Assembly (NCBI RefSeq): GCF_001655675.1
Contig: NZ_LYRP01000007.1
Location: 1 to 64,000 of the forward strand
Direction of reading: 5' to 3'
DNA from: Mangrovibacter phragmitis
GTDB lineage: Bacteria; Pseudomonadota; Gammaproteobacteria; Enterobacterales; Enterobacteriaceae
Length of the DNA: 64,000 bases
Shown in pieces: positions 17,370 through 28,482 of the stretch; positions within the stretch are counted from its first letter, which is position 1; each line of letters starts with the position of its first letter. Below the pieces are notes generated by a model. It searched no databases, was not told the origin of the DNA, and was given only the letters and a program-made list of their open reading frames with translations. The position numbers and the translations under genes are program-made.

Positions 17370-17386
17370 AGATTCACTTTCGGGAT

Positions 17387-17402
17387 GAGAAAACGTTTTA
17401 TC
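17387..17402. promoter_or_regulatory. MalI operator near malI
   Basis: GAGAAAACGTTTTATC is a near-perfect inverted repeat 18 bp before the malI start. E. coli has an equivalent operator for autoregulation. Confidence 0.75.
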
Positions 17403-17482
17403 AGAAAACTTTAACCCTGGAAGCCAGATTTTAAAAGCTCACCTTTTCAGTAAAACAAACTTGTTTAACACGATCACAGATA

Positions 17483-17506
17483 TTTTGATAAAACGTTTTA
17501 TCAAAA
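17483..17506. promoter_or_regulatory. MalI operator of malXY
   Basis: A perfect 24-bp palindrome centred on AAAACGTTTT, containing GATAAAACGTTTTATC, which is the known MalI target. It lies about 100 bp before malX and 81 bp from the centre of the malI-proximal site. Confidence 0.85.
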
Positions 17507-17605
17507 TTTTACCTCTGTATATTGTGCGGATAAAGACAAAAACCCCCTGCACATAACCAGTTGATGGCTTGTGCGCTAAAAGTTCTCAAACTCTGGAGAC
17601 GTGAT

Positions 17606-19177
17606 ATGTCGAATGCTAATAAATCGACCATTTGGGAGTTCCTGCAAAGCCTGGGCAAAACCTTCATGTTACCCGTGGCACTGCTGGCATTTTCCGGCAT
17701 CTTACTCGGGGTCGGTAGTTCATTTTCAAGCTCGGCGGTGAAGACAGCAATTCCTTTGCTGGATAATAACGGGTTGCAATACTTGTTCATGTGGATGACC
17801 AAAATTGGTCTGGTCGCCTTTATCTTTTTGCCGGTGATGTTTGCCGTTGCCATTCCACTGGGTTTAGCCCGCGAAGAGAAAGGCGTCGCAGGGTTTGCGG
17901 GGTTTGTTGGCTATGCAGCATTCAATCTCGCCATCAATTTTTTCTTAACTGTCGCGGGCGTGCTGGATAACCCAACCGCGCGCGCAGCTTATAGCGTAAA
18001 GAATATTATCGGTATTGAGTCTATTGATACCGGTATTCTTGGCGCAGTTATTGTGGGTGTCATTGTTGCCAGGCTCCACCAGCGTTATTACACGTTCAAA
18101 ATGCCGGATGCGCTGGCTTTCTTCGGCGGTGCGCGCTTTGTGCCAATCATTTCAGCCATTGTTCTGGGTGTGGTGGGCGTATTTATTCCCTATATCTGGC
18201 CTTACTTCGCTGCGGGGATTAACAGCATAGGACATATCATTGAAAAGGCCGGGGTCTTTGGCCCAATGCTGTTTGGCACTGGCGAGCGCTTGCTGCTTCC
18301 TGTTGGGCTTCATCATATTTTGGTGGCACTTATTCGTTTCACTGAAGCGGGCGGCACAATGGATGTCTGTGGGCAAACCGTCTCTGGTGCGCTCAATATC
18401 TTCTATTCTGAACTTTCCTGCCCCACTACCACGGCTTTCACGCCAGAAGTTACTGCGTTTCTGTCTCAAGGGAAAATGCCTGCTTTCCTGGGCGGCTTAC
18501 CTGGCACAGCCCTGGCAATGTACCATTGCGCACGCCCGGAAAACCGGTCAAAAATCAAAGCGCTGCTTATTTCTGGGGTTGTAGCCTGTGTTATTGGTGG
18601 CATTACCGAACCACTGGAATTCCTGTTCCTGTTTGTTGCGCCGGTTCTGTACTTGATTCACGCCATCCTGACGGGCATTGGTTTTATGCTGATGGGGATG
18701 CTGAATGTCACTATCGGCAATACCGATGGCAATCTGATCGACTTCCTGGTATTTGGCGTGCTGCAGGGCACGGCAACCAAATGGTATTTAGTGCCTTTGG
18801 TGGCAGGTATTTGGTTCGCGGTTTACTACGGCGTGTTTAAGTTCGCTATTACCCGGTTCAACCTGAAAACGCCTGGCCGGGAAGTGGATAACACAGCGGT
18901 TGATGAAGAGCTGCAGGCAGTATTTGTCAATGAATCAGGTAAAGGGGCAGCAGTCCTCGCCGCTCTGGGCGGGAAAGAAAACATCACTTCTCTGGACAAC
19001 TGCATAACGCGCCTGCGCCTGTCCGTTAACGATATGAACTTAGTAGACGACGCCAAACTGAAGGCGCTGGGTGCATTGGGCGTGGTGAAATTAGACAAAC
19101 ACAGTTTACAGGTGGTAATTGGCACACAAGTTCACCTGGTGAAAAACGAAATGCAGGCCATTATTTCCGCAAGCTAA
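17606..19177 (+). CDS. malX: Maltose/glucose PTS permease MalX (EIICB)
   Basis: A 523-residue fusion of a glucose-family EIIC membrane domain (to about 420) and a C-terminal EIIB domain with the phosphorylated Cys in NCITRLRLSV. Motifs GTGERLLLPVGLHHI and GITEPLEFLFLF are intact. No EIIA is encoded, so it presumably uses EIIA-Glc, as E. coli MalX does. The start at 17606 follows GGAG. It is followed by malY after a hairpin. Confidence 0.95.
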   Translation: MSNANKSTIWEFLQSLGKTFMLPVALLAFSGILLGVGSSFSSSAVKTAIPLLDNNGLQYLFMWMTKIGLVAFIFLPVMFAVAIPLGLAREEKGVAGFAGFVGYAAFNLAINFFLTVAGVLDNPTARAAYSVKNIIGIESIDTGILGAVIVGVIVARLHQRYYTFKMPDALAFFGGARFVPIISAIVLGVVGVFIPYIWPYFAAGINSIGHIIEKAGVFGPMLFGTGERLLLPVGLHHILVALIRFTEAGGTMDVCGQTVSGALNIFYSELSCPTTTAFTPEVTAFLSQGKMPAFLGGLPGTALAMYHCARPENRSKIKALLISGVVACVIGGITEPLEFLFLFVAPVLYLIHAILTGIGFMLMGMLNVTIGNTDGNLIDFLVFGVLQGTATKWYLVPLVAGIWFAVYYGVFKFAITRFNLKTPGREVDNTAVDEELQAVFVNESGKGAAVLAALGGKENITSLDNCITRLRLSVNDMNLVDDAKLKALGALGVVKLDKHSLQVVIGTQVHLVKNEMQAIISAS

Positions 19178-19198
19178 GAAAGGTTTGCATTAATGCCC

Positions 19199-19231
19199 AC
19201 CTTCGGCACGTTTCTTTCCTGTGCCGAAGGT
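19199..19231 (+). other. Hairpin between malX and malY
   Basis: ACCTTCGGCAC and GTGCCGAAGGT form a perfect 11-bp stem around an 11-nt pyrimidine-rich loop. No T-run follows. It may stabilise malX mRNA or reduce malY expression. Confidence 0.6.
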
Positions 19232-19252
19232 ACGTAACCCGGGGTGAAACGC

Positions 19253-20431
19253 ATGACGCAGAACACTGACTTTGATACACCGATTGACCGCACTGGCACT
19301 TATTGCACACAGTGGGATTATGTCCAGGACAGATTTGGCCTGCCCGGCCTGCTGCCCTTTACCATTTCAGATATGGACTTTGCCGTACCAGAGCCCGTGC
19401 TGGCCGCGCTTAAGCAGCGGCTCGCACACCCAGTTTTTGGCTACAGCCGCTGGAACCATGATGATTTTAAATCGGCCATCAGCCACTGGTGCCAGTCCCG
19501 TTTTGGCTGTGCCATCGATAAGCAACATGTGGTTTACGGGCCATCCGTTATCTACATGGTTTCTAAACTGATTGAGCAGTGGACTGAGCCTGGGCAGGGT
19601 GTTATTTTTCATACACCCGCTTACGATGCGTTCGACAAAATGATTACCGGCCAGGGAAGAGCGTGTATTCACAGCCCGCTGGTTAACAGGCAGGGCCGGT
19701 TTGAAATCGACTGGGGCGATTTAGAGCGCAAGCTGGCTGATGCCAGGAACACACTATTTTTATTATGCAGCCCGCACAACCCAACCGGGCGGGTGTGGAG
19801 CCGCGACGAACTACAAACACTCGCAGACCTTTGCGAACGGCACCATGTCAGGGTTATCTCTGATGAGATCCATATGGATCTCTGTTTTAAACCTCATACG
19901 CCGTATGTCGGTTTTGGGCCATCTAACCACTGGGCACTGGTAACTTCCGCATCCAAGTCGTTCAATATCCCGGCACTGAACGGTGCCTGGGCGTTGATTC
20001 CCTGCCCACAGGCCAGAGAGCAGTACCTGCATAAACTCAAAGACGTGGATGGCCTTTCATCACCCGCTATTTTAGCTGTGCTGGCAACCATGGCAGCTTA
20101 CCACGAAGGCGCTGCATGGCTTGATGCACTGAATAGCTATGTTCGGGCGAATCATGTGTATTTACAGGAAACACTGCACAAGGCATTCCCTGAAATAAGC
20201 TACCAGCTACCCGATGCAACTTATCTGGCGTGGCTGAACCTGAGGCCGTTGAAGCTCAATATGGCAGAGCTTAACCAGGCATTAATCGAACAGTTTCACG
20301 TAGCCATTATGTCGGGTGAGGTGTACGGGGAAGCAGGCCGGGGTTACTTGCGGCTCAACCTTGGGTGCCCACGCGCCAAAGTAGAGCAAGGTGTGGCGGC
20401 ATTAATCCAGGCGATTAAACTGCAACGGTAA
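19253..20431 (+). CDS. malY: Cystathionine beta-lyase / maltose regulon modulator MalY
   Basis: A PLP-dependent C-S lyase of 392 residues that also restrains MalT in E. coli. The PLP lysine is in SASKSFNIPAL, with upstream motifs SPHNPTGRVW and ISDEIHMDL. I use the ATG at 19253, with GGGG upstream; an in-frame GTG at 19244 is possible. With the complete mal regulon elsewhere in the window, MalY-MalT control is plausible. Confidence 0.94.
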   Translation: MTQNTDFDTPIDRTGTYCTQWDYVQDRFGLPGLLPFTISDMDFAVPEPVLAALKQRLAHPVFGYSRWNHDDFKSAISHWCQSRFGCAIDKQHVVYGPSVIYMVSKLIEQWTEPGQGVIFHTPAYDAFDKMITGQGRACIHSPLVNRQGRFEIDWGDLERKLADARNTLFLLCSPHNPTGRVWSRDELQTLADLCERHHVRVISDEIHMDLCFKPHTPYVGFGPSNHWALVTSASKSFNIPALNGAWALIPCPQAREQYLHKLKDVDGLSSPAILAVLATMAAYHEGAAWLDALNSYVRANHVYLQETLHKAFPEISYQLPDATYLAWLNLRPLKLNMAELNQALIEQFHVAIMSGEVYGEAGRGYLRLNLGCPRAKVEQGVAALIQAIKLQR

Positions 20432-20498
20432 GCATGTATTTTGCCGGGAAAAAGCCTGGAACTATGACCGTTTTGTGGCCTTCACACGAGAAGAAAAA

Positions 20499-20523
20499 CA
20501 AAAGCCCCAGTTTGGGGCTTTTG
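20499..20523. terminator. Bidirectional terminator between malY and ssb
   Basis: CAAAAGCCCC and GGGGCTTTTG form a 10-bp stem with loop AGTTT. A/T runs on both sides allow it to serve both convergent genes. Confidence 0.85.
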
Positions 20524-20538
20524 CGCAATACCGGGAAA

Positions 20539-21087
20539 TCAGAACGGAATATCGTCGTCGAAATCCATTGGTGGTTCGTTAGATGGTGCTGGCGCGCTCG
20601 GAGCCTGTTGTGGACGAGACTGCGCGCCACCACTGAATGCAGCGTTATTGCCTTGCGGCTGCTGCGGCTGACCCCAGCCACTTTGCCCGCCCTGGTTACC
20701 CTGGTTGCCACCCATTGGCGCGCCACCCTGGCCACCCTGACGACCACCCAGCATTTGCATGGTGCCGCCAACGTTAACCACGATTTCAGTAGTGTAACGT
20801 TCCTGGCCACTCTGATCCTGCCATTTACGGGTACGCAACTGGCCTTCAATATAAACCTGTGAACCTTTACGCAGATATTCACCTGCGACCTCAGCCAGCT
20901 TGCCGAACAACACAACGCGGTGCCATTCAGTCTGCTCTTTCATTTCACCGGTCTGCTTGTCACGCCAGGATTCGGAAGTAGCCAGCGTAATGTTGGCTAC
21001 TGCGCCACCATTTGGCATATAGCGTACTTCCGGGTCCTGGCCCAGGTTACCGACGAGAATCACCTTGTTTACGCCTCTGCTGGCCAT
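20539..21087 (-). CDS. ssb: Single-stranded DNA-binding protein
   Basis: A 182-residue SSB. The OB fold at the N-terminus ([19 protein letters not shown]) is followed by a Gly/Gln/Pro-rich linker and the acidic tip MDFDDDIPF, which recruits partner proteins. Both ends match E. coli SSB. It is divergent from uvrA, with a LexA box between the two genes. Confidence 0.97.
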   Translation of the reverse strand: MASRGVNKVILVGNLGQDPEVRYMPNGGAVANITLATSESWRDKQTGEMKEQTEWHRVVLFGKLAEVAGEYLRKGSQVYIEGQLRTRKWQDQSGQERYTTEIVVNVGGTMQMLGGRQGGQGGAPMGGNQGNQGGQSGWGQPQQPQGNNAAFSGGAQSRPQQAPSAPAPSNEPPMDFDDDIPF

Positions 21088-21215
21088 GATAGTCTCTCCT
21101 GAAAAACGGTTAGCGATAGTTTAAACGCGGCATTCTAACACGCCAGTTAAGCAGATTATAGTTGCGATAATGCTTCCAGGATATCGTTGTACGTTACATG
21201 CTTTACATAGAAACA

Positions 21216-21231
21216 CTGGATATTCATTCAG
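21216..21231. promoter_or_regulatory. LexA box between ssb and uvrA
   Basis: CTGGATATTCATTCAG fits the CTG-N10-CAG LexA pattern and closely resembles the known uvrA SOS box. It probably controls uvrA, and ssb in part. Confidence 0.85.
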
Positions 21232-21346
21232 GTTTTATTGTGTCATAATTAGCCGTTTCGGATCGCCGGCTTTTCGTCTTGCTGGTTTTTAGTTGTAAAA
21301 ACAAGGGCGAGAACCGGGATGACTGCATTTACTCCGGGGAAGGTGA

Positions 21347-24172
21347 ATGGACAAGATAGAAATTCGGGGCGCCCGCACCCACAATCTGAAAAACATCAAT
21401 CTGGTTATTCCGCGTGACAAACTGATTGTTGTGACGGGGCTGTCTGGGTCGGGTAAATCATCACTGGCATTTGATACACTGTATGCAGAAGGGCAGCGCC
21501 GCTACGTTGAGTCGCTTTCAGCCTATGCGCGCCAGTTTCTCTCACTGATGGAAAAACCGGATGTTGACCATATTGAAGGACTCTCCCCGGCGATTTCTAT
21601 TGAACAGAAATCCACATCGCATAACCCACGTTCCACCGTTGGTACTATCACTGAAATTCACGATTACCTGCGTTTATTGTTTGCCCGTGTAGGTGAGCCA
21701 CGCTGCCCGGATCATGATGTCCCGCTGGCGGCACAAACAGTGAGCCAGATGGTTGATAATGTGCTGGCGCAACCTGAAGGCAAACGCCTGATGCTGCTGG
21801 CGCCCATCATTAAAGAACGTAAGGGTGAGCACAGCAAAACGCTGGAAAACCTGGCAAGCCAGGGCTATATCCGTGCACGTATTGATGGCGAAGTTTGCGA
21901 TCTGTCCGATCCGCCCAAACTGGAATTGCAGAAAAAACACACCATCGAAGTGGTCGTGGACCGGTTTAAAGTACGCGAAGATCTGGCACAACGCCTTGCG
22001 GAATCATTTGAAACCGCACTGGAATTATCCGGTGGTACGGCTGTTGTTGCCGACATGGACGACACCAAAGCAGAAGAGCTTCTGTTTTCTGCGAACTTCG
22101 CCTGCCCGATTTGCGGGTACAGCATGAGCGAACTGGAACCTCGCCTGTTTTCCTTCAACAACCCGGCAGGTGCCTGCCCCACCTGCGACGGGCTGGGTGT
22201 ACAACAATTTTTCGACCCCGAGCGGGTTATCCAGAATGGTGAGCTGTCACTGGCTGGCGGCGCGATCCGTGGCTGGGATCGCCGTAATTTTTACTATTTC
22301 CAGATGCTGCGCTCGTTAGCAGACCACTACGAGTTTGATATCGAAGCGCCCTGGGACAGTCTGGGTGCCAATGTTCAGAAAGTGGTGCTGTATGGTTCCG
22401 GTAAAGAAACCATTGAATTCAAATATATTAACGATCGGGGCGATACCTCAATACGCCGGCACCCGTTTGAAGGGGTGCTGCACAACATGGAACGCCGCTA
22501 CAAAGAAACGGAATCCAATGCGGTGCGTGAGGAACTGGCGAAATTTATCAGTAACCGCCCCTGCACCAGTTGTGGAGGCACCCGGCTGCGCCGCGAAGCC
22601 CGCCATGTATTTGTGGAAAACACACCACTGCCGACGATTTCTGATATGAGCATCGGCCACGCTATGGATTTTTTCAGCAACCTGAAATTGTCCGGGCAAC
22701 GGGCCAAAATAGCTGAAAAAGTATTGAAAGAAATTGGCGACCGCCTGCAATTTTTGGTGAATGTCGGGCTGAATTACTTAACGCTGTCCCGCTCTGCGGA
22801 GACGCTTTCCGGTGGGGAAGCACAACGTATTCGTCTGGCAAGCCAGATTGGTGCTGGTCTGGTTGGGGTGATGTACGTGCTGGATGAACCCTCTATTGGG
22901 TTACACCAGCGTGATAACGAACGCCTGCTGAAAACCCTGATTCACCTGCGTGACCTGGGTAATACAGTGATTGTGGTGGAGCACGATGAAGACGCCATTC
23001 GTGCGGCCGACCACATTATTGATATTGGACCCGGAGCCGGAGTTCACGGTGGGAATGTGGTTGCCGAAGGCCCGCTGGCAGATATCCTGGCGGTGCCTGA
23101 ATCACTGACCGGACAGTACCTGAGTGGTGTGCGCGAAATTAGCGTGCCGAAAAAACGCGTCCCGGCAGACCCGAATAAAGTGTTAAAACTGAGTGGCGCC
23201 CGGGGCAATAACCTGAAAGATGTCACTCTGACTCTGCCCGTCGGGTTATTTACCTGCATTACCGGCGTATCAGGTTCAGGTAAATCGACACTGATTAACG
23301 ACACCCTGTTCCCGATTGCCCAGAAGTTACTGAATGGTGGCTCCAGCATAGAGCCTGCGCCTTATCGGGAGGTTCAGGGTATTGAGCATTTCGATAAAGT
23401 CATTGATATTGACCAGAGCCCCATTGGCCGTACCCCACGTTCTAACCCGGCAACCTATACCGGCATTTTCACCCCGGTGCGTGAGCTGTTTGCCGGTGTG
23501 CCGGAATCCCGCTCCCGTGGTTACAACCCCGGCCGTTTTAGTTTCAACGTGCGTGGTGGCCGCTGTGAAGCCTGCCAGGGTGATGGCGTGCTGAAAGTGG
23601 AAATGCACTTTTTGCCGGATATCTATGTGCCCTGCGATCAATGCAAAGGGAAGCGCTATAACCGCGAAACTCTGGAAATTAAATACAAGGGTAAAAATAT
23701 TCACGAAGTGCTGGATATGACCATTGAAGAAGCCCGCGAATTTTTTGATGCCGTTCCGGCGCTGGCCCGCAAACTCCAGACATTAATGGATGTGGGGTTG
23801 TCCTATATTCGCCTTGGTCAATCAGCAACAACGCTTTCTGGTGGCGAAGCACAACGTGTGAAACTGGCCCGGGAGTTGTCCAAACGCGGCACAGGCCAGA
23901 CACTGTACATTCTTGATGAACCCACAACCGGCCTGCATTTTGCCGATATTCAGCAGTTGCTTGAGGTGTTGCACCAGTTACGTGACCAGGGCAACACCAT
24001 CGTGGTGATTGAGCATAATCTGGACGTGATTAAAACAGCCGACTGGATTGTTGACCTTGGGCCGGAAGGCGGCAGTGGCGGCGGGGAAATCCTGATTTCC
24101 GGCACACCAGAAACCGTTGCCGAATGTGAGGCTTCCCATACTGCGCGCTTCCTGAAACCCATGCTCAAATAA
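21347..24172 (+). CDS. uvrA: Excinuclease ABC subunit A
   Basis: The damage-recognition ATPase of nucleotide excision repair, 941 residues. It carries two ABC modules: [10 protein letters not shown] near the N-terminus and [10 protein letters not shown] near 645, each with an LSGGEAQR signature. Zinc-binding Cys pairs are present in [12 protein letters not shown] and in [18 protein letters not shown]. The length and ends match E. coli UvrA. A LexA box precedes it. It is convergent with yjbR. Confidence 0.98.
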   Translation: MDKIEIRGARTHNLKNINLVIPRDKLIVVTGLSGSGKSSLAFDTLYAEGQRRYVESLSAYARQFLSLMEKPDVDHIEGLSPAISIEQKSTSHNPRSTVGTITEIHDYLRLLFARVGEPRCPDHDVPLAAQTVSQMVDNVLAQPEGKRLMLLAPIIKERKGEHSKTLENLASQGYIRARIDGEVCDLSDPPKLELQKKHTIEVVVDRFKVREDLAQRLAESFETALELSGGTAVVADMDDTKAEELLFSANFACPICGYSMSELEPRLFSFNNPAGACPTCDGLGVQQFFDPERVIQNGELSLAGGAIRGWDRRNFYYFQMLRSLADHYEFDIEAPWDSLGANVQKVVLYGSGKETIEFKYINDRGDTSIRRHPFEGVLHNMERRYKETESNAVREELAKFISNRPCTSCGGTRLRREARHVFVENTPLPTISDMSIGHAMDFFSNLKLSGQRAKIAEKVLKEIGDRLQFLVNVGLNYLTLSRSAETLSGGEAQRIRLASQIGAGLVGVMYVLDEPSIGLHQRDNERLLKTLIHLRDLGNTVIVVEHDEDAIRAADHIIDIGPGAGVHGGNVVAEGPLADILAVPESLTGQYLSGVREISVPKKRVPADPNKVLKLSGARGNNLKDVTLTLPVGLFTCITGVSGSGKSTLINDTLFPIAQKLLNGGSSIEPAPYREVQGIEHFDKVIDIDQSPIGRTPRSNPATYTGIFTPVRELFAGVPESRSRGYNPGRFSFNVRGGRCEACQGDGVLKVEMHFLPDIYVPCDQCKGKRYNRETLEIKYKGKNIHEVLDMTIEEAREFFDAVPALARKLQTLMDVGLSYIRLGQSATTLSGGEAQRVKLARELSKRGTGQTLYILDEPTTGLHFADIQQLLEVLHQLRDQGNTIVVIEHNLDVIKTADWIVDLGPEGGSGGGEILISGTPETVAECEASHTARFLKPMLK

Positions 24173-24179
24173 GCCGGGT

Positions 24180-24533
24180 TTAACGGGAATATTGCTGCCG
24201 CAGGGATGCTGGCAGCAATTCCAGCGCCTGTTGCCAGGCATCATCTACCAGGTAATAAATTTGTGAGTCTGGCAGGCTGCCATCCAGCCACAGTGTGCTC
24301 CAGTGCGCTTTGTTCAGCAGCTCGCTGGGGAAAACATCTTCATGAGACTGGCGTAACAGCTCGGCCAGTGCCGGACTGGTTTTTAACGAAATTGCCGGGC
24401 GGCCATCCACGTCGTGCAACATAGCGAACATCACATCCGCCAGTTTAATTTGTGTGGCAGCCCACTCACGGTGTGCCGACTGCGTTACACCCGGTTTATT
24501 CATGCAAAACATCAATAACTGTGACTGATTCAT
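24180..24533 (-). CDS. yjbR: YjbR, MmcQ/YjbR family protein
   Basis: A 117-residue protein with the CyaY-like fold of the MmcQ/YjbR family; its function is unknown. The motifs SLKTSPALAELLRQ and LNKAHWSTLWLDGSLPDSQI are characteristic. The start at 24533 follows AGGAG and lies 5 nt behind the yjbQ stop, so the two are probably co-translated. Confidence 0.92.
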   Translation of the reverse strand: MNQSQLLMFCMNKPGVTQSAHREWAATQIKLADVMFAMLHDVDGRPAISLKTSPALAELLRQSHEDVFPSELLNKAHWSTLWLDGSLPDSQIYYLVDDAWQQALELLPASLRQQYSR

Positions 24534-24538
24534 GGTCT

Positions 24539-24955
24539 TTACTCTCCTTGCAGCGTCACGACAATTCGCCGCGCGCCACCGTGGATTCGGTGTTCCCCTA
24601 ACCAAATCCCTTGCCATGTCCCCAGCAACACACGCCCGCGCTGTACGGGCAAAGCTAACGATACGCCAAGCAAAGAAGATTTGATGTGCGAGGGCATATC
24701 ATCTGCCCCCTCGTAGTCGTGCTCATAATCACCCTGGTCCGGAACTGCACGTAAAAAATGCCGTTCCATATCGCCCCGCACCGTGGGATCACAATTTTCA
24801 TTCAGCGTAAGTGAAGCAGAAGTATGCTGCAGCAATAAGTGCAACAGACCCGTATTCACCTGGCTGATGGCAGGAATATTGCCGAGAATTTCCTCCGTGA
24901 CCAGGTGAAAGCCACGAGGTTTAGCGCTGAGTGTCAGAATCTGTTGATGCCACAT
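24539..24955 (-). CDS. yjbQ: YjbQ, UPF0047 family protein
   Basis: A 138-residue protein of the YjbQ/UPF0047 family. The conserved His and Asn region [18 protein letters not shown] is intact, as is the HRIHGGARR motif. E. coli YjbQ has weak thiamin phosphate synthase activity in vitro; the physiological role is unclear. It pairs with yjbR. Confidence 0.92.
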   Translation of the reverse strand: MWHQQILTLSAKPRGFHLVTEEILGNIPAISQVNTGLLHLLLQHTSASLTLNENCDPTVRGDMERHFLRAVPDQGDYEHDYEGADDMPSHIKSSLLGVSLALPVQRGRVLLGTWQGIWLGEHRIHGGARRIVVTLQGE

Positions 24956-24976
24956 AGTGTTGGTTCCTGGTTAACA

Positions 24977-25009
24977 AAAAGCACACGCAGGAAATTATGC
25001 CTGCGTGTT
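24977..25009 (-). terminator. Terminator behind aphA
   Basis: On the minus strand, ACACGCAGG and CCTGCGTGT pair around an 8-nt loop and are followed by GCTTTTTG. It separates aphA from yjbQ. Confidence 0.75.
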
Positions 25010-25089
25010 TAAGTGTGCAGCATTTTGCTAAAAGGTAAACCCTGTGGCATCACAAGCGGCACAACCGGGTCGCGCCGCCGCTCTGGCTC

Positions 25090-25800
25090 TCAGTATTCGG
25101 AATTAACAATCACTTCTTCGCCAAATTTTCCGGCAGAAGGTAATGGGCGATAGGTGGAGTTGGAGGCACGCAACACGCGAATACCACGGATACCGGCATC
25201 TCGCGCCGCAGTGATATCGCCATCAGAATCGCCGTAGAAAATGCGGATCTTTTTATCCACCAGCCAGTTTGTTTTCGTGTTCTGGCCTGGGTTATCACCT
25301 GCAAAAATCACCGGGTTCATGTTACTGGCGGGAATATGGAAATCGTCCTGCAAGGTTTTAGAGACCGTTTCTGTTTTTGTCTGGCTGCGCCCGGTAATAA
25401 ACCAGATGCTGTCACCCCGCCGGACGTGCATATCAATCAAGGCGCGGGCCACTTCTTTAGGGATACTGAATTCATCCCAGCCATTATTCATTTTTTCCCA
25501 GAATGCCGGGTTTTTCAGGTAGGCATTGCTGTCCGGGGAGAACATTTTTTTGCCGCGGTAAAAGCCCGGGCTTGAGAACAGCACAGTGTCATCAATGTCA
25601 AACCCGACAGCTATTGGCGGGCGGCCAAGCAGGCTATTTTCAATTTGCGCCACAGATACCCAGTGAACCGGTGCCTGTGCGGCCAGTTGTGCAACGTTAA
25701 TACCACTGTAAAGGGGTGGTGTGGATTCTTTGGCAACTGCGGTATGAGACAGGGCCAGGCCCAGGAAGAGTGCGCCTAATGCGCGGGTCAGTTTATGCAT
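25090..25800 (-). CDS. aphA: Class B acid phosphatase AphA
   Basis: A periplasmic phosphatase/phosphotransferase of the HAD superfamily, 236 residues including a signal peptide ending near AVA-KE. The catalytic aspartates 68 and 70 are in [12 protein letters not shown]; later motifs [15 protein letters not shown] and [12 protein letters not shown] are intact. The start at 25800 gives the normal signal peptide; the upstream in-frame extension is not family-like. Confidence 0.95.
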   Translation of the reverse strand: MHKLTRALGALFLGLALSHTAVAKESTPPLYSGINVAQLAAQAPVHWVSVAQIENSLLGRPPIAVGFDIDDTVLFSSPGFYRGKKMFSPDSNAYLKNPAFWEKMNNGWDEFSIPKEVARALIDMHVRRGDSIWFITGRSQTKTETVSKTLQDDFHIPASNMNPVIFAGDNPGQNTKTNWLVDKKIRIFYGDSDGDITAARDAGIRGIRVLRASNSTYRPLPSAGKFGEEVIVNSEY

Positions 25801-25966
25801 GTTATCCCTGTGTATCACGGTGTTAGTTAATCTCGTTTTGCTCATCGCGTGAATCGAGGAAAACCTTAACGTTAAGCCGGCCATGAGGGAAGGTTTTTTT
25901 AGGCAGAAATAAGCAGAAAGTGTGATACCTGCCGGAATATTGCCACCCCGACAGGTAAGTAAGCAC

Positions 25967-27160
25967 TCACATTACAGCAGCAAAGGCTTCGGCAACGCGG
26001 TTAACGTTACGGGAGTTAAGCCCGGCCACACACATACGCCCGCTGGCTATCAGGTAAACCCCAAATTCATCACGCAGGCGGTCAACCTGAGCGGCACTCA
26101 GCCCGGTATATGTAAACATACCCCGCTGTTTCAGGAAGTAGCTGAAATCGTGGTTTGGCAGCGCCTGTTTCAGTGTTGCTACCAGTGCCTCACGCATGCT
26201 CAGAATGCGAACCCGCATTTCTTCCACCTGGGCCAGCCAGTCGGCTTTCAGCGCCGGATCATTCAGTACCAGCGATACCACTTGCGCGCCGAAATTCGGC
26301 GGACTGGAGTAGTTACGGCGCACCGTAGCTTTCAGTTGCCCTAACACCCGGCTGGCGGTATCGGCGTCTTCGCATACCACTGACAGACCACCAACACGCT
26401 CGCCATACAGCGAGAAAATCTTGGAGAACGAGTTACTGACCAGTGCCGGAATGCCTGCGTTAGCAATGGCGCGGATAGCATAAGCGTCGTCATCCATACC
26501 CGCACCAAACCCCTGATAGGCGATATCCAGGAACGGAATGAGCTGGCGAGCTTTGAGTACTTTCACCACGGCATCCCATTCATCCGGCACTAAATCAGAG
26601 CCAGTCGGGTTATGGCAGCAAGGGTGTAACAACACGATGCTTTTTTCAGGCAACCCGGCGAGGGTGTCCAGCAGAGCCTGTGTGCGAACCCCTTTGGTTT
26701 CGTCATCAAACCAGGGGTAAGTACTCACTTCGAAACCTGCACCCGCGAAAATGGCAACGTGGTTTTCCCATGTTGGGTCGCTCACCCACACGCCTGATTC
26801 AGGGAAATAGCGTTTCAGGAAATCGGCCCCAACTTTCAGTGCCCCTGAGCCGCCTAATGTCTGAATAGTTGCAATTCGCCCGTCGCGCAGCGCCGGGTGG
26901 TCTGCACCAAAGAGTAAAGGGGCAATGGCATTGCGATAGCCACCCAAACCTTCCATAGGCAGGTAAACAGATGCGCCATGAGGCGCGGCATTCAGACGAG
27001 CTTCGGCTTGCGCCACTGCGCGCAGTTGCGGAATAGTACCGTCTTCATCGTAATAGAGACCGATACTCAGGTTCACTTTATCCTGGCGGGGATCGTCTTT
27101 GAAACGTTCCATCAGCGACAGAATTGGATCGCCTGCGTAGGCGTCAACGTTCTGAAACAC
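25967..27160 (-). CDS. tyrB: Aromatic amino acid aminotransferase TyrB
   Basis: A PLP enzyme of 397 residues that makes tyrosine, phenylalanine and leucine from their keto acids. The PLP lysine is in [17 protein letters not shown], and the substrate-binding Arg is in the C-terminal GRMCVAGLN region. Translation begins at a GTG ([13 protein letters not shown]), with AGGAG upstream; GTG is also used in E. coli. I could not find a convincing TyrR box in the 228-bp upstream gap. Confidence 0.95.
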   Translation of the reverse strand: MFQNVDAYAGDPILSLMERFKDDPRQDKVNLSIGLYYDEDGTIPQLRAVAQAEARLNAAPHGASVYLPMEGLGGYRNAIAPLLFGADHPALRDGRIATIQTLGGSGALKVGADFLKRYFPESGVWVSDPTWENHVAIFAGAGFEVSTYPWFDDETKGVRTQALLDTLAGLPEKSIVLLHPCCHNPTGSDLVPDEWDAVVKVLKARQLIPFLDIAYQGFGAGMDDDAYAIRAIANAGIPALVSNSFSKIFSLYGERVGGLSVVCEDADTASRVLGQLKATVRRNYSSPPNFGAQVVSLVLNDPALKADWLAQVEEMRVRILSMREALVATLKQALPNHDFSYFLKQRGMFTYTGLSAAQVDRLRDEFGVYLIASGRMCVAGLNSRNVNRVAEAFAAVM

Positions 27161-27361
27161 GCGGGGGTTCTCCTGATATCCATTAAGTAGGGATGCCGCA
27201 AACTAAAACTGTGTTATCCCAGGCTTATTACAGGTAACAACACAGTGTTTAACGGAAATAACACAATAAACCGGAAGTAGTGGGAAAGCGAGAGTAAAGC
27301 GGCGTGGATTAACGGTGGAACAACGATTTCAGGCGGTGTAACAATTTCAGGTTATATAACA

Positions 27362-27380
27362 CCGGGCGGTAACCGCCCGG
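27362..27380. other. Hairpin behind alr
   Basis: CCGGGCGGT and ACCGCCCGG form a G/C-rich inverted repeat just behind the alr stop. No strong T-run follows. Confidence 0.45.
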
Positions 27381-27388
27381 GCAATTGA

Positions 27389-28468
27389 TCAGTCAAGGTA
27401 GTGCATAGCGACACGAGATGTCAGGCGGGTAATAAGTTCGTAAGCACTCACTTTCGTTACTTCCGCGATGCGCTCGACGGGCAACCCTTCACCCCACATT
27501 ACCACGCTGTCGCCGGGGTGTTCCTGGGCATCTGGCCCCAGATCAACACAAATCATATCCATAGCGACCCGGCCAACCAGTGGCACTTCACGGCCATTCA
27601 CCAGCACAGGTGTGCCTGATGGCGCACTGCGTGGATAACCGTCTCCATACCCCATCGCCACCACGCCCAGGCGCGTATCGCGCTGGCTCACCCAGGTGCC
27701 GCCATAGCCAACCGGTTCACCGGCTTTGTGGTCACGTACCGCAATCAGGCTGGATGTCAGGCTCATCGCTGGCTGGAAGCCAAAATCTGCCCCCCAGGGT
27801 TTGTGGTCCAGCGGCGAAACACCATAGAGAATAATCCCCGGGCGTACCCAGTCAAAATGTGACTGAGGCCAGAGCAAAATACCACCTGAAGCTGCAATTG
27901 ATTTCAGGCCTGCTTTCCCTTCGACAAAATGGTTAAAAATGGCCAGTTGCTGTTCGGTTGCCCCCACTTCCGGTTCATCGGCACGGGCAAAATGGCTGAC
28001 AATGTTCACTGGCTGGCGCACATTTTTGCACTGGCTCAGGCGGGCATAAAACGCTTCTGCTTTTTCCGGGCGAACCCCCAGGCGGTGCATGCCGGTATCA
28101 AGCTTCATCCACACTGTAACTGGCTGGCTCAGTTGTGCCTGCTCGAGGGCTTCAAGTTGTTCTTCGCTGTGCACCGCAGTATGAAACTGCTGGCTGGCGA
28201 TAACCGGCAGGTCACTGGCGTTAAAAAAACCTTCCAGCAGTAAAACAGGTTGAGTGATGCCCCCTTCGCGCAGGCGGATGGCCTCTTCCAGGCGGGCAAC
28301 GCCGAACGCATCGGCATCTGGCAGGGTACGGGCAGTTTCTAACAAACCATGCCCATAAGCGTTTGCTTTCACAACTGCCACCAGGCGGCTGGACGGAGCC
28401 AGTTCACGCAGGCGTTGCAGGTTATGTCGCAGAGCGCGGCGGTTAATCACAACAGTTGCCGCTTGCAT
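27389..28468 (-). CDS. alr: Biosynthetic alanine racemase
   Basis: A PLP enzyme of 359 residues that makes D-alanine for peptidoglycan. The PLP Lys34 lies in [10 protein letters not shown], and the catalytic Tyr is in MGYGDGYPR. The length equals E. coli Alr. It follows dnaB on the same strand with a 14-nt gap, so the two are probably co-transcribed. Confidence 0.96.
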   Translation of the reverse strand: MQAATVVINRRALRHNLQRLRELAPSSRLVAVVKANAYGHGLLETARTLPDADAFGVARLEEAIRLREGGITQPVLLLEGFFNASDLPVIASQQFHTAVHSEEQLEALEQAQLSQPVTVWMKLDTGMHRLGVRPEKAEAFYARLSQCKNVRQPVNIVSHFARADEPEVGATEQQLAIFNHFVEGKAGLKSIAASGGILLWPQSHFDWVRPGIILYGVSPLDHKPWGADFGFQPAMSLTSSLIAVRDHKAGEPVGYGGTWVSQRDTRLGVVAMGYGDGYPRSAPSGTPVLVNGREVPLVGRVAMDMICVDLGPDAQEHPGDSVVMWGEGLPVERIAEVTKVSAYELITRLTSRVAMHYLD

Positions 28469-28482
28469 GTTTATTCCTTCAA

